Of a DNA stretch of 64,000 nt, positions 10,095 through 20,113 are shown piece by piece; positions within the stretch are counted from its first letter, which is position 1; each line of letters starts with the position of its first letter. The position numbers were made by a program, and so were the translations under genes. The stretch covers positions 1 through 64,000 of the forward strand of contig CACNUQ010000003.1 of NCBI GenBank assembly GCA_902623685.1, given 5' to 3'. This DNA is from an uncultured SAR86 cluster bacterium (GTDB lineage Bacteria; Pseudomonadota; Gammaproteobacteria; Magnimaribacterales; D2472). The notes under the pieces were generated by a model that worked only from the letters and a program-made list of their open reading frames with translations, did no database searches and was not told the DNA's origin.

Positions 10095-10478
10095 ATGAAG
10101 ATTCTTAAAGAGGAAGTAGAACTTCATTGTTCAGCAAACAAATTGTGGGAAATTTTATCTGACGTAGGAAGATACGATTGGGTCCCCTCTATTGAAGATA
10201 TAACACTGAGTGACGATTGTCGGTCTTTTGAAATGAAAGGAATCGGTAAGATTACTGAAAAAATACTTAAGTGTGATGAGCAGGAAATGATTCTGCAATA
10301 TTCTGCTATTGAGACACCTGTGCCAATAGAGCATCATCTTGCAACAATGCAAGTATTTCCAATCAGTGAACAAGAGTGCTCTTTGTCATGGATCACTGAG
10401 ATCTCACCAGATGTATTCTCTACAGGCATTCATCAAGGTATGCTCACATCAATCGAAGGGATTAAAAAAGTTATTTAG
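10095..10478 (+). CDS. SRPBCC-family protein
   Basis: EEVELHCSANKLWEILSDVGRYDWVPSI N-terminal signature. Confidence 0.75.
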   Translation: MKILKEEVELHCSANKLWEILSDVGRYDWVPSIEDITLSDDCRSFEMKGIGKITEKILKCDEQEMILQYSAIETPVPIEHHLATMQVFPISEQECSLSWITEISPDVFSTGIHQGMLTSIEGIKKVI

Positions 10479-10480
10479 AA

Positions 10481-11119
10481 ATGCTTTGCAAAATTTGTGG
10501 TTCTGACGAAATTGAAAGCTTTAAGACCTCTGATAGAAAAACTTATTGGAAGTGTCTGTATTGTAACGGCAAATTTTTAGATGAAAGTTATTTGCCGTCA
10601 AGTATCGATGAGCAAGAGCGTTACTTAGAGCACAATAATGAAATAAATGATCCGGAGTACAGATCTTTTTTATCAAAGCTTGTAATACCCTTAAAAGAAA
10701 AAATTCTACCGAACTCCACTGGGCTTGATTTTGGATGTGGCCATGGTCCTGCGCTAGCAGACATTTTAAAAAAAGATGGTTTCGAAGTTTCTCTATATGA
10801 TCCATTCTTTTATCCAAACAAAGATGTTTTGACCAAGCAATATGATTTTATAACTTGCACAGAAACTGTGGAGCATTTCCATAATCCTTGGAATGAATTT
10901 AATACACTAAATACCCTTCTTAAGCCAAATGGGTGGTTGGGTATTATGACTTCATTTTTAACCTCAGACGTAATGTTTGAAAATTGGTATTATCGAAGAG
11001 ATCCAACACATGTAACCTTTTATTGTGAAAAAACTTTTCAAGTTATAGCTTCACAAAGGAATTGGATTTGCGAGATAAGATCTAAAGATATAGCGCTTAT
11101 GAGAAAAAATAATGAATAA
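10481..11119 (+). CDS. Class I SAM-dependent methyltransferase with N-terminal zinc-ribbon-like segment
   Basis: CxxC...CxxC N-terminus; LDFGCGHGPALADIL SAM motif. Confidence 0.8.
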   Translation: MLCKICGSDEIESFKTSDRKTYWKCLYCNGKFLDESYLPSSIDEQERYLEHNNEINDPEYRSFLSKLVIPLKEKILPNSTGLDFGCGHGPALADILKKDGFEVSLYDPFFYPNKDVLTKQYDFITCTETVEHFHNPWNEFNTLNTLLKPNGWLGIMTSFLTSDVMFENWYYRRDPTHVTFYCEKTFQVIASQRNWICEIRSKDIALMRKNNE

Positions 11120-12425
11120 AACACCATCTACTTTAATAGAGCGTTTAAAATTTATTGGGCCTAGCATTATTGTAACTGGCAGTGTTGTTGGGAGCGGCTC
11201 AATTGCTTTATCTCCATTGCTTGGTGCTGCAACTGGCTTCGCCTTACTTTGGTGGCTTTTATTAAGTCTTTGGAGTAAACCACTCATTCAAGCTGAAATA
11301 AGTCGATATGTAATTGCTACAAATAAGACTTTTTTAGAAGCTTTTTCAGATATGCCTGGGCCAAAAACAAATTTCAGAGGCAAACAAGCTTCATGGCTGG
11401 TATGGTTTATGTTTATAGGCGTAGTGCCCTCTGTTGCAGGCATGGGCGGTCTTGCAGGAGCTGTTGCAGAAGCTGGGCACATGATGGTACCGATATTAAG
11501 CATAGAAACATGGGTTATAGCAGCATGTTTTATTACTTGGTTTATTTTATATCTAGGAACTTATCAAACTCTGGAGAAACTTCTCCTTGGCATGGTTTTC
11601 TTTTTTTCAGTGGTGACACTGGTGATTGCTATTTCAATGCAATCTACTCCATATGCAATTACCGGCTCTCAAGTTTTAGGCGGCTTTTCGTTTACATTTC
11701 CATTTGAACATGCGGCACTGGCTTTAGCAGTTTTTGGTTTCACTGGAATAAGTTACGGAGAAATTATGGCGTACACCTATTGGTGTCTAGAGAAAGGCTA
11801 TGCCAAACATGGCGATGATTTAAACCAACTGAAAGCTTGGATTAAAGTCATGCAAACAGATGTTTGGGCAACAGTCTTTTTTGTAACCATTGGCACTCTT
11901 CCATTTTTTCTTTTAGGTGCAGCTGTCTTAAATACATTAGGTTTATATCCGCCACCAGATGGCGATATTATTCAAACTCTCTTAAATATGTTTACTTCTA
12001 TCTTGGGAACCTGGGCCAAATGGTTTTTTATTCCTCTCGCATTCTTTGTTCTTTTTTCTACCCTACTTTCAGGGACTGCGGCATTTACAAGAACTATTTC
12101 AGATTATTTAATCTCAATTGGATTTGTTGATGAGCAAAAAAATACTCGCATGCATTTAATTAAAATTATTGCATTAGTTGTACCCTTATTTTCTTGCATT
12201 GCTTATTTTTTGCTTCCTAATCCAATCACTTTATTATTGATCGCAGGAATTTGGGCAGCGCTTGGACTTCCAATAATAAATATAGGTGCTATACATCTTA
12301 CAAGTAAATTAAGCATGGAATTGCAGCCCAAACCAGTTACAAGGATGATTTTATGGATCACTTTGATCTTACAAGTTTCCATGGCATTCCTAATTTTATA
12401 TAGCCAACTCGTTGGTTTTAGTTAA
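11112..12425 (+). CDS. Nramp-family divalent metal transporter
   Basis: GPSIIVTGSVVGSGSI N-terminus and about 11 hydrophobic segments. Confidence 0.75.
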   Translation: MNKTPSTLIERLKFIGPSIIVTGSVVGSGSIALSPLLGAATGFALLWWLLLSLWSKPLIQAEISRYVIATNKTFLEAFSDMPGPKTNFRGKQASWLVWFMFIGVVPSVAGMGGLAGAVAEAGHMMVPILSIETWVIAACFITWFILYLGTYQTLEKLLLGMVFFFSVVTLVIAISMQSTPYAITGSQVLGGFSFTFPFEHAALALAVFGFTGISYGEIMAYTYWCLEKGYAKHGDDLNQLKAWIKVMQTDVWATVFFVTIGTLPFFLLGAAVLNTLGLYPPPDGDIIQTLLNMFTSILGTWAKWFFIPLAFFVLFSTLLSGTAAFTRTISDYLISIGFVDEQKNTRMHLIKIIALVVPLFSCIAYFLLPNPITLLLIAGIWAALGLPIINIGAIHLTSKLSMELQPKPVTRMILWITLILQVSMAFLILYSQLVGFS

Positions 12426-12486
12426 TTTAGATTTTTAAAAGATCTTTTTATACCTTAAAATGCTCGACTAATTTGAGATTTAATCA

Positions 12487-13152
12487 TTGAAAAAAATTAA
12501 TAAAAAAAGATATATTATTCATCCAGAAGGATGGAAGTTTGCAGGAATTTTATTTGTAAGTTCCATAATTCTTTTCTACTTGTCTGCATCCATTTTGATA
12601 GCAATAATTGGATTTTTTCTTACTTTTTTTGTTCTATGGTTTTTTAGAGATCCTAGAAGAAATACCCCACAGGATGAAAATTTAATTATTAGTTCAGCAG
12701 ATGGAAAGGTATGTTTAATTGATGAAGCTTACCCTCCAGAAGAGCTACCAATAGAATCACAAAAGATGAAGCGAATCTGTGTTTTTATGAACGTGTTCAA
12801 TGTTCATGTAAACAGAAGCCCTGTTCAGGGTAATGTTGATCATATTGTGTATAAAGAAGGCAAATTTCTAAATGCTAGCTTAGACAAAGCAAGTGATAAA
12901 AATGAAAGAAGTAGTTTAGTTTTAAATACTCAAAATGGAACAAAAATTATAGTAGTTCAAATTGCAGGATTAATAGCTAGGAGAATCTTAAGTTTTATTT
13001 CACCTAATATGCTACTTAATCAGGGAGAAAGATTTGGACTTATAAGATTTGGTTCTAGAGTTGATATTTACTTGCCATTGGATGCTGTTGAAAAATGTAA
13101 GGTTGGAGACAAGGTAGTCGCAGGAGAATCAATCCTAGCGTCCTTAAACTAG
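12487..13152 (+). CDS. psd: Phosphatidylserine decarboxylase (short/archaeal type, TTG start)
   Basis: IHPEGWKFAG; FFRDPRRNTP; FMNVFNVHVNRSP; IRFGSRVD proenzyme cleavage site. Confidence 0.9.
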   Translation: MKKINKKRYIIHPEGWKFAGILFVSSIILFYLSASILIAIIGFFLTFFVLWFFRDPRRNTPQDENLIISSADGKVCLIDEAYPPEELPIESQKMKRICVFMNVFNVHVNRSPVQGNVDHIVYKEGKFLNASLDKASDKNERSSLVLNTQNGTKIIVVQIAGLIARRILSFISPNMLLNQGERFGLIRFGSRVDIYLPLDAVEKCKVGDKVVAGESILASLN

Positions 13153-13154
13153 AA

Positions 13155-13889
13155 ATGAAGAAATTAGATTTAAAAATTTTATTGCCAAATATTATTACTT
13201 TGTCTGGCTTAAGCTTTGGTTTGAGCTCAATTAGATTTGCTTTAGAGTCGAATTTTAATTTAGCCGTTATTTGTATTCTTTTTGCGGGATTATGTGATGT
13301 GTTGGATGGTATGTTAGCTAGACACCTTCAAAGCGAATCAGACCTCGGCGCTCAGTTAGATTCTTTGTCAGATTTTTTAAGCTTTGGAATTGCTCCAGGA
13401 TTATTGATTTATATGTCAATATTTAATCAAGAAAGCATAGGTGCATTTGCTGCACTGGCTTTCATTATATTTTCTTGTTTGAGGTTGGGTTTATATAATG
13501 TCCAGCTAGAGAAATCAAAAACTGATGAAGGAGACCCAGAGCATTATTTTAGTGGCATTCCAACCCCTGTTGGAGCAATTTTGATTATGTTGCCATTAAC
13601 CCATTCATTCATGGGTTATAACTGGGCATATGAAAACCTTAATTTTGTAGCTGGCTATATTATTCTAATAAGCGCCTTATTAGTAAGTAGAATTCCAACA
13701 TTTTCAATAAAAAGAAAGCAACTTATTATTCAATCTAAGCTGGGGTTTTTAATTTTGTTTTCCATAATTGCTCTTAGCATAATTAACTTTCTTTGGATAA
13801 CGGTAAATATATTAGCCTTGATATACTTATTTACTATACCTATATCTATAATAGCTTGGCAAAATAGCTCAAATAGAGACTCCGCTTAA
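13155..13889 (+). CDS. pssA: CDP-diacylglycerol-serine O-phosphatidyltransferase
   Basis: CDP-alcohol phosphatidyltransferase motif DVLDGMLARHLQSESDLGAQLDSLSD. Confidence 0.9.
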   Translation: MKKLDLKILLPNIITLSGLSFGLSSIRFALESNFNLAVICILFAGLCDVLDGMLARHLQSESDLGAQLDSLSDFLSFGIAPGLLIYMSIFNQESIGAFAALAFIIFSCLRLGLYNVQLEKSKTDEGDPEHYFSGIPTPVGAILIMLPLTHSFMGYNWAYENLNFVAGYIILISALLVSRIPTFSIKRKQLIIQSKLGFLILFSIIALSIINFLWITVNILALIYLFTIPISIIAWQNSSNRDSA

Positions 13890-13899
13890 TCTAGCGGAG
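13880..13899 (+). terminator. Possible hairpin at pssA 3' end
   Basis: CTCCGCT-taatct-AGCGGAG perfect 7-bp stem; no following T tract. Confidence 0.4.
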
Positions 13900-13918
13900 A
13901 CTCATCGATCTAACTTAA

Positions 13919-14515
13919 TTATTCAGTATATTTGTAATATCCCTCTGTAGGAATCATGATGTGAGCATAGTCAGTGTCTCGCATCATTACATATGGCTCA
14001 CCATGCATGAAGTCATCAGTAAAGTCCGCAACTTCTGAGGCATTTTTTGGTATCAACATTAAATGAGGTCCAGATTCAATCCACTCACCTGGAGTAGAGT
14101 CCTCTTTGTTTAATACCAAAGGAGTTGTATTATCCTCGCCAACGTCTCCATGCAACATCCACATGAAAGTATAGCGAGAAAGTTGAGGCTTCTCATTCTT
14201 CATAAATGCTGCCATCCATTTTGCACCTTCTGAGTCAAAGCATGCTGGCATGGCATCATGCGCACTTTTCCACCCTTTGACAGGAACTGGTCTTGGATTT
14301 CCTGCTTGGCAGGTCCATCCGTTTGTGCCTTCACGTATTACTTTTCCATTGCTGCCGATAATAGTTGCTTTATCACCCAAAAAAGATGGAGCTGCAGTTG
14401 AGTAAGCCCATATTTGCCATTTATCTGAAGTATGAGATCCATAAGGCTCATAAGCTGAAAGAGACATTGAGATAGAAATAATAAATAAAGAAAATAAGCT
14501 AAATTTTTTATACAT
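13919..14515 (-). CDS. Exported protein of unknown function
   Basis: ATG at 14515 gives a clear signal peptide (MYKKFSLFSLFIISISMSLSAYE); no recognised domain. Confidence 0.65.
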   Translation of the reverse strand: MYKKFSLFSLFIISISMSLSAYEPYGSHTSDKWQIWAYSTAAPSFLGDKATIIGSNGKVIREGTNGWTCQAGNPRPVPVKGWKSAHDAMPACFDSEGAKWMAAFMKNEKPQLSRYTFMWMLHGDVGEDNTTPLVLNKEDSTPGEWIESGPHLMLIPKNASEVADFTDDFMHGEPYVMMRDTDYAHIMIPTEGYYKYTE

Positions 14516-14651
14516 TTTTGTTTCTCCTATAAAAAGTTTCTTAATTCGTATAAACATTAAACCATGAATAAACAGAAAAAAAATTATTGCTTATTGTTAA
14601 AATAGAGAAGACTTTTCTAGACAATATTTATAATTAAGACACAATTTACCA

Positions 14652-14972
14652 ATGTCAGCATACTTATCACTTCTTGGAGCAATTGTTTTTGAAGTTGCAG
14701 GAACTTTGATGCTTCCCCTAACAAAAGAGTTCTCAGAAAAGTTACCTACATTAATAATGAGCGTTTGTTATTTCGCTTCCTTTTATTTTTTAACCTTGGC
14801 TCTAAGAGCTATACCACTTGCCATAGTTTACGCATGTTGGAGTGGTCTGGGCGTATTATTCATAGCGGTGTTATCCTATTTTATATATGGCCAGGGATTA
14901 AGCTGGCAAGCAATTTTGGGTTTATTCTTAATAGTAAACGGAGTAATCCTTGTTAATGTATACTCAACCTAA
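14652..14972 (+). CDS. SMR-family efflux/QacE-EmrE-like transporter
   Basis: Four TMs; AIPLAIVYACWSGLGVLFIAVLSYFIYGQ. Confidence 0.9.
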   Translation: MSAYLSLLGAIVFEVAGTLMLPLTKEFSEKLPTLIMSVCYFASFYFLTLALRAIPLAIVYACWSGLGVLFIAVLSYFIYGQGLSWQAILGLFLIVNGVILVNVYST

Positions 14973-14993
14973 TAATTTATAAGCAAGAATAAT

Positions 14994-15698
14994 ATGACAG
15001 ATTCAATTGCAACTCTTTCTAAAGAGAGCGATATATCAATAATTAAACTTGATGATGGAAAAGCAAATGCTTTTTCATTTGATATGCTCTCTCAAGTAAA
15101 TGAATTACTTGCACAAGTACCGAGAGATACTGGTGCGCTTGTAATTACTGGTAGAAGTGGATTATTTTCTGGAGGGTTTGACTTAAAAACGATGGCTACT
15201 GGTGATATGGAAAAGATTACTAAGATGGTTCAGATGGGATACCGTTTGCTTCTAGAGCTTTATTCATTTGATCGACCAATAATTGCAGCTGTCTCGGGTC
15301 ATTCAATCGCATTAGGTTTATTTGTTACATGCTCAGCAGATTATCGGATTGCAGTAGATGGTGAGTATATATGTCAGGCAAACGAAGTTCGAAATAACAT
15401 GGACATTCCAACACCAATAATGGAAATCCTTAAAGCTAGAGTCAATAAGAACTTTTTTTATCCTGCTGTTTATCATTCTGATGCTTATTCTATGCAGGAT
15501 TCAATTGCGGTTGGCTTTATTGATGAAGTTGTTACACAGACTGATTTCATGAATAGAGTAATGGAAAAAGCAAAAGAACTGGCATCTTTACCTCATCCAT
15601 TTTATGCAAATACAAAAAAATCTGCTCAAGAAGATGTAAGAAAAAAAATATCAAATGCCATAGATAAATATGAAAATTTAACTGGCCTCAAAAATTAG
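14994..15698 (+). CDS. Crotonase/enoyl-CoA hydratase-like protein
   Basis: ALVITGRSGLFSGGFDLKTMATG and DRPIIAAVSGHSIALGLFV. Confidence 0.85.
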   Translation: MTDSIATLSKESDISIIKLDDGKANAFSFDMLSQVNELLAQVPRDTGALVITGRSGLFSGGFDLKTMATGDMEKITKMVQMGYRLLLELYSFDRPIIAAVSGHSIALGLFVTCSADYRIAVDGEYICQANEVRNNMDIPTPIMEILKARVNKNFFYPAVYHSDAYSMQDSIAVGFIDEVVTQTDFMNRVMEKAKELASLPHPFYANTKKSAQEDVRKKISNAIDKYENLTGLKN

Positions 15699-15731
15699 AA
15701 CTAGATACTAAAACCATATAGACTAGCCCAA

Positions 15732-16322
15732 ATGAGTAAATATAAAACTTTTATTCCTCAGCATTTACGTGCATACAGATCAAGACCACTAAGATGGCTT
15801 GGTAAAATACTAATGAAACTAACTGGCTGGAAAACAACTGGGCATCTTCCTAAAGATGAGCGAGTGGTGCTTATTGCTGGTCCACACACTTCAAATTGGG
15901 ACTTTGTTCTTGCAATGTCACTTATCTTAAGTCTAGATGTTCATATTCATTGGGTAGGCAAGCACTCTATATTTAAAAAAGGTTTTCGCAGACTGCTGAG
16001 AAAAATGGGAGGAATTCCTGTAAATAGAGCTAATCCTCAAGCTTTAAAGCAAGAAATTCATAACATAACTGAAAAATATAAAGGATTTGTTATTGCCATT
16101 TCCCCAGAGGGAACAAGAAAAAAAGTTGAAAGATTAAAAACTGGATTTTTGCGAATTGCAAACGAAACAAATAGCAGGATTATGATGGCAGGAATTGACT
16201 TTTCAAATAAAACTGTTGAACTCGGGGATTTTTTTAGTCCCACTGGCGATGTTGAGAAGGACCTCGAATTTATAAAAAAATACTTTGCTAACTTTGCTGG
16301 AAAGCGCCCAGAATTATCTTAA
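15732..16322 (+). CDS. 1-acylglycerol-3-phosphate acyltransferase-like protein
   Basis: GPHTSNWDFVLA (variant HX4D box) and SPEGTR motif. Confidence 0.85.
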   Translation: MSKYKTFIPQHLRAYRSRPLRWLGKILMKLTGWKTTGHLPKDERVVLIAGPHTSNWDFVLAMSLILSLDVHIHWVGKHSIFKKGFRRLLRKMGGIPVNRANPQALKQEIHNITEKYKGFVIAISPEGTRKKVERLKTGFLRIANETNSRIMMAGIDFSNKTVELGDFFSPTGDVEKDLEFIKKYFANFAGKRPELS

Positions 16323-16355
16323 CCGCTCAAATAGTTGTATTTTGAGTAAAAAAAT

Positions 16356-16856
16356 ATGAATACCAATTATAGATTGAGTTCTTTTAATATCTCTAATTGT
16401 TGTCAATTTGAAATTGACGCAATATTTAAACTTAACCAGCAAAATACTCCCGAGGTTGGGCCGCTTGAATCTATCGAGCATCTAAAAAGGTTAATCGAAC
16501 TTAGTGCATATAATTTATTGATGCTTCATGACAAAGAAATTGTTGGATTTATAATTTGTATGAGAGAAGGTTCTATATATGAATCAGAAAATTATAAATT
16601 TTTTAAACAGAGACTAAAAAAATTTCTTTACGTCGATAGAGTTGCGATTGATGAGAATCACAGAAGATCGGGTTTAGGTATAGCTATCTATAAAAATATC
16701 TTTGCTCATGCCAACAATGAAAATTTACCTATAGCATTGGAGGTCAATACTCAGCCTGTAAATCAACCCTCATTAAACTTTCATGAGAAGATGGGTTTTG
16801 AGAGAATCGGAAGACGAGATTTTGATGATCATAGCGTCGCGTATTTTTTAAAATAA
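16356..16856 (+). CDS. GNAT-family N-acetyltransferase
   Basis: VDRVAIDENHRRSGLGIAIYKNI acetyl-CoA motif. Confidence 0.85.
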   Translation: MNTNYRLSSFNISNCCQFEIDAIFKLNQQNTPEVGPLESIEHLKRLIELSAYNLLMLHDKEIVGFIICMREGSIYESENYKFFKQRLKKFLYVDRVAIDENHRRSGLGIAIYKNIFAHANNENLPIALEVNTQPVNQPSLNFHEKMGFERIGRRDFDDHSVAYFLK

Positions 16857-16860
16857 CATA

Positions 16861-17583
16861 ATGAAATCTATCTTTTCATTTTTCTTATTAATATTTTTGC
16901 TAGCAGGATGCAGTGACACCTCTTTGCCTCCAATTAAGATAAGTGATTTTGAAAATGATACTTCTGTTAAAAATTTAGGCATGAGGTTGATGGATCTTCC
17001 TTATGGTTTGAATTCGATGGAGCCAAGTTTAGCTGAAGTTCAGGAAATATTTATCTCAGTACATGGAGGAAATAGTGAAGGTTATGAATGGATATACCCT
17101 TTAAAAAAAATAAATACAAAATTGAGGCATATGTATTTTTATCGCTGGCCCGATAATAGCTGTTTTCAAAACTCTGTAAAAAAGTTAAAGGATGAAATTA
17201 CTAGTATTTTGAATCAAGATAAGTCCATAAAAAAAATTTCTTTAATAGGGCATAGTTACGGAGGTATATTAGTTACTCAGCTCCTAAAAGATTGGAATCT
17301 TTCGACTCCCATTGAAATTCACGTTATAGCATCACCTTTGTTAGGCACCCCAATGTTAAATTCAATGTGTGCCTATGAACCTATTTCAGCAATACCAAAA
17401 AAATCAGTTCTTTATGAGTGGAGAACTCAATTTCAGCTTGATAATGTATTTAAAAATCTAAATGAAGATCCTCAAAGAATTGAACTTAATGGAAGTTTGG
17501 TAACAACACTTCCAGACACTTATAAAGGTAATAGATTAGGACATAATTGGTCAATCAGCTGGGTTGCAGATGAGGCTTTCTAA
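16861..17583 (+). CDS. Putative lipoprotein alpha/beta hydrolase
   Basis: Lipobox LLAGC; GHSYGG nucleophile elbow; C-terminal LGHNWS. Confidence 0.75.
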   Translation: MKSIFSFFLLIFLLAGCSDTSLPPIKISDFENDTSVKNLGMRLMDLPYGLNSMEPSLAEVQEIFISVHGGNSEGYEWIYPLKKINTKLRHMYFYRWPDNSCFQNSVKKLKDEITSILNQDKSIKKISLIGHSYGGILVTQLLKDWNLSTPIEIHVIASPLLGTPMLNSMCAYEPISAIPKKSVLYEWRTQFQLDNVFKNLNEDPQRIELNGSLVTTLPDTYKGNRLGHNWSISWVADEAF

Positions 17584-17648
17584 TCACTCAAGTGCTATTT
17601 AATGTTACAGAAGCTTCAGTTAAACTTACTTTTTCAAAAGGACTCAAT

Positions 17649-18623
17649 ATGACACTGCCAAAAATTTTACAAGATAATTTATCAATACCAGTTATTGGCG
17701 CTCCACTTTTTTTAGTATCAGGTCCTGAATTAGTCATTGCACAATGCAAGGCCGGAATTGTTGGCTCCTTTCCTGCTTTGAATGCCCGGCCTCAAAATGT
17801 ACTTGAAGAATGGCTGATAAGAATTAAAGAGGAATTGGCTCAAGCAAAAATTGATGATCCTAGTTTACCAGTTGCCCCCTTTGCAGTGAATCAAATCTGT
17901 CATGGTTCAAATGATAGATTAATGGGAGACATGGAGCTGTGTGTTAAACACGAAGCCCCAATTATTATTACATCATTAAGACCGCCTGAAGAAATAGTTA
18001 CTGCCGCTCATTCATATGGTGGACTTGTTTATCATGATGTTATCAGTGTTAGACACGCTAAGAAAGCTGCAGAGCAGGGAGTTGATGGTTTAATTTTAGT
18101 TTGTGCAGGAGCTGGAGGCCATGCTGGCACATTATCACCCTTTGCATTAGTTCGAGAGGTAAGGGAATTTTTTGATGGAACCATAATTCTATCTGGCTCA
18201 ATTAGCTCAGGAAGTGCGATTGCTTCAAGTTTAGCTTTGGGAGCTGATCTTGCATATTTAGGTACCAGATTCATTGCTACTGAAGAAGCAAATGCCGATC
18301 AAGGCTACAAGCAAATGCTTATTGAAAGTGCAGCAGACGACATTGTTTACTCTTCATTATTTACTGGCGTTCATGGTAATTATCTGAAAGGATCAGTAGA
18401 AAATGCTGGCTTAGATCCTAACAATCTTCCTGAGGCAGATAAATCGTCAATGAATTTTGGTTCTGGTGGTAATACAGATGCAAAAGCTTGGAAAGATATT
18501 TGGGGTTCAGGTCAAGGCATTGGTTCAATAAAAGATTCTCCATCGGTTCAAACCTTAGTTGATCAATTGTCTATAGAATTTAAGGACGCTGTTGAAGATT
18601 TAAAACAAAAATCTGCTTATTAA
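17649..18623 (+). CDS. Nitronate monooxygenase family protein
   Basis: IPVIGAPLFLVSGPELV...VCAGAGGHAG...IILSGSISSGSAIASSLALGADLAYLGTRF; ORF also open from 17592. Confidence 0.85.
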   Translation: MTLPKILQDNLSIPVIGAPLFLVSGPELVIAQCKAGIVGSFPALNARPQNVLEEWLIRIKEELAQAKIDDPSLPVAPFAVNQICHGSNDRLMGDMELCVKHEAPIIITSLRPPEEIVTAAHSYGGLVYHDVISVRHAKKAAEQGVDGLILVCAGAGGHAGTLSPFALVREVREFFDGTIILSGSISSGSAIASSLALGADLAYLGTRFIATEEANADQGYKQMLIESAADDIVYSSLFTGVHGNYLKGSVENAGLDPNNLPEADKSSMNFGSGGNTDAKAWKDIWGSGQGIGSIKDSPSVQTLVDQLSIEFKDAVEDLKQKSAY

Positions 18624-18630
18624 TTTTTAT

Positions 18631-19047
18631 TTATAAATCTCCATCTTTTCTATGCTCACTGCGATCAACTTCGAACTTTTCTCCATACCTTGCTTCAAGC
18701 TTGTCTTGATTTTCTTTGATAACTTCATATGGATCAAGTTTTAATGCCATACAGGCAGTAGCCCAGTACCACATAATATCTCCCAACTCTCTTTTCATAT
18801 GAAAAATATTATCTTCTGATGCTGGTTTTCCTTGAAGGAACATCTTTTTTACTATTTCCACAAATTCGCCTGTCTCACTACCTAACCCAAGTGCGGCGGT
18901 AAATAGTCTTGCAGATTCTATAGGAGATGAGGAATCAATTTCCTTCATTCGAGCGTGTAAAATGTTTAAATCCAAACTTGGCTCGCTTGTTACTTTGGTT
19001 ACAAAATCTCCATAGCTATTAAGAAATTTTTTTACATCTTCGCTCAT
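18631..19047 (-). CDS. MazG-like nucleotide pyrophosphohydrolase
   Basis: GLGSETGEFVEIVKKMF...KRELGDIMWYWATAC, EXXE/EXXD MazG pattern. Confidence 0.8.
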   Translation of the reverse strand: MSEDVKKFLNSYGDFVTKVTSEPSLDLNILHARMKEIDSSSPIESARLFTAALGLGSETGEFVEIVKKMFLQGKPASEDNIFHMKRELGDIMWYWATACMALKLDPYEVIKENQDKLEARYGEKFEVDRSEHRKDGDL

Positions 19048-19070
19048 TTTTTCTCCTTAGATAATATGCA

Positions 19071-20078
19071 TCAATCATTTTCAAAATTAACTGAATTAAA
19101 GGGCTCGAACTTAGATTGAATTTCTTCAAAGCAAAAACTATTTGTTGCGAGCTCCTCGTCAATAATTTTTTTGTTTATTAAGTCTACTCCAGAAAGGATT
19201 CCAAAGTCTTTAATAGATCTTAATTTACCAAGGCCAAAAGGAGACTCTAAGTTATTGTTAATTAGATCTCCTAACCTAGATTTACTCAATCTATCTAACT
19301 CATTCCACTTAATTGCTCTATTTTTTTCATCCTCTGGATCCCAATGAAGTTTTCTAATTAAATTATCCACATCTGTGTATAGGTGAAATAGGGGTACTCT
19401 AGGTATGTGCACAACATCCCACATGTTGGTATATAACCTAAGCGCGATACTCAATTCTTCGCCATGAAAATAGAACTTAGGATCATAGGGGATTAAACTT
19501 GCAAATTCTTTTCTAGCAAAAATAAAACCTCCAGCAATCAGTAATCCTTTTGCAGGCAAATTAGTGTTTGCAGGAAAACTTTTTTGCATTGAATAATATC
19601 CATCTTCAAACATTCTTTTTTCTCTAAAAGTTATCCCAAGCGTCTCTTTATAGGCTGTATTTAACTTAAAGCTGTCAAGTTCTTTATTTGGCTTAAAGCC
19701 TCTTGGGTATCCCGAAATGACAAAATGATTTTCAAGACATTTTTCTATCCAGGCATGATAATTAATTAAAATCTTATCCCAGTTTTTTGCAAAAATAGTA
19801 TGAGAGTCGATTTGAAGGAAATAATCTTCATTTGAAATAAGACTTTGAATTCTTGCTCTTGCCCAACATGGCCCTTTTGCCATTACAGGATCTAATAATT
19901 CATATTTAATCTGGTCTTTAAAATTAATAGAATGAACATTAATACCGTTATCAGCTTGTTCGCATACACCAAATACAAGGTTATCTTTATTTTCTGCATT
20001 TTGATAAGCACTACATAGTGTTTCAAGCAAGAGTGGATCTTGATAGGATGCTACAGAAATAAAAATTTTCTTCGACAT
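19071..20078 (-). CDS. GlcNAc-transferase family protein (PF11397/GT60-like, Skp1 Gnt1-type)
   Basis: IFISVASYQDPLLLETL N-terminus; AKGPCWARARIQSLISNEDYFLQIDSHTIFAKNWD; YHGEELSIALRLYTNMWDVVHIP; recalled family signatures. Confidence 0.8.
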   Translation of the reverse strand: MSKKIFISVASYQDPLLLETLCSAYQNAENKDNLVFGVCEQADNGINVHSINFKDQIKYELLDPVMAKGPCWARARIQSLISNEDYFLQIDSHTIFAKNWDKILINYHAWIEKCLENHFVISGYPRGFKPNKELDSFKLNTAYKETLGITFREKRMFEDGYYSMQKSFPANTNLPAKGLLIAGGFIFARKEFASLIPYDPKFYFHGEELSIALRLYTNMWDVVHIPRVPLFHLYTDVDNLIRKLHWDPEDEKNRAIKWNELDRLSKSRLGDLINNNLESPFGLGKLRSIKDFGILSGVDLINKKIIDEELATNSFCFEEIQSKFEPFNSVNFEND

Positions 20079-20113
20079 GATAGAAATCTTTTTTTAAACT
20101 ACAATTATCTCAC

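Noticed and set aside
11393-12130. Alternate-frame ORFs (11393-11707, 11864-12130) inside the Nramp gene
   Set aside because: Cys/Tyr-rich shadow ORFs in a hydrophobic transporter gene; not independent evidence of coding.
12440-12452. AAAAGATCTTTT palindrome upstream of psd
   Set aside because: Short AT-rich palindrome expected by chance in this base composition; no supporting context.
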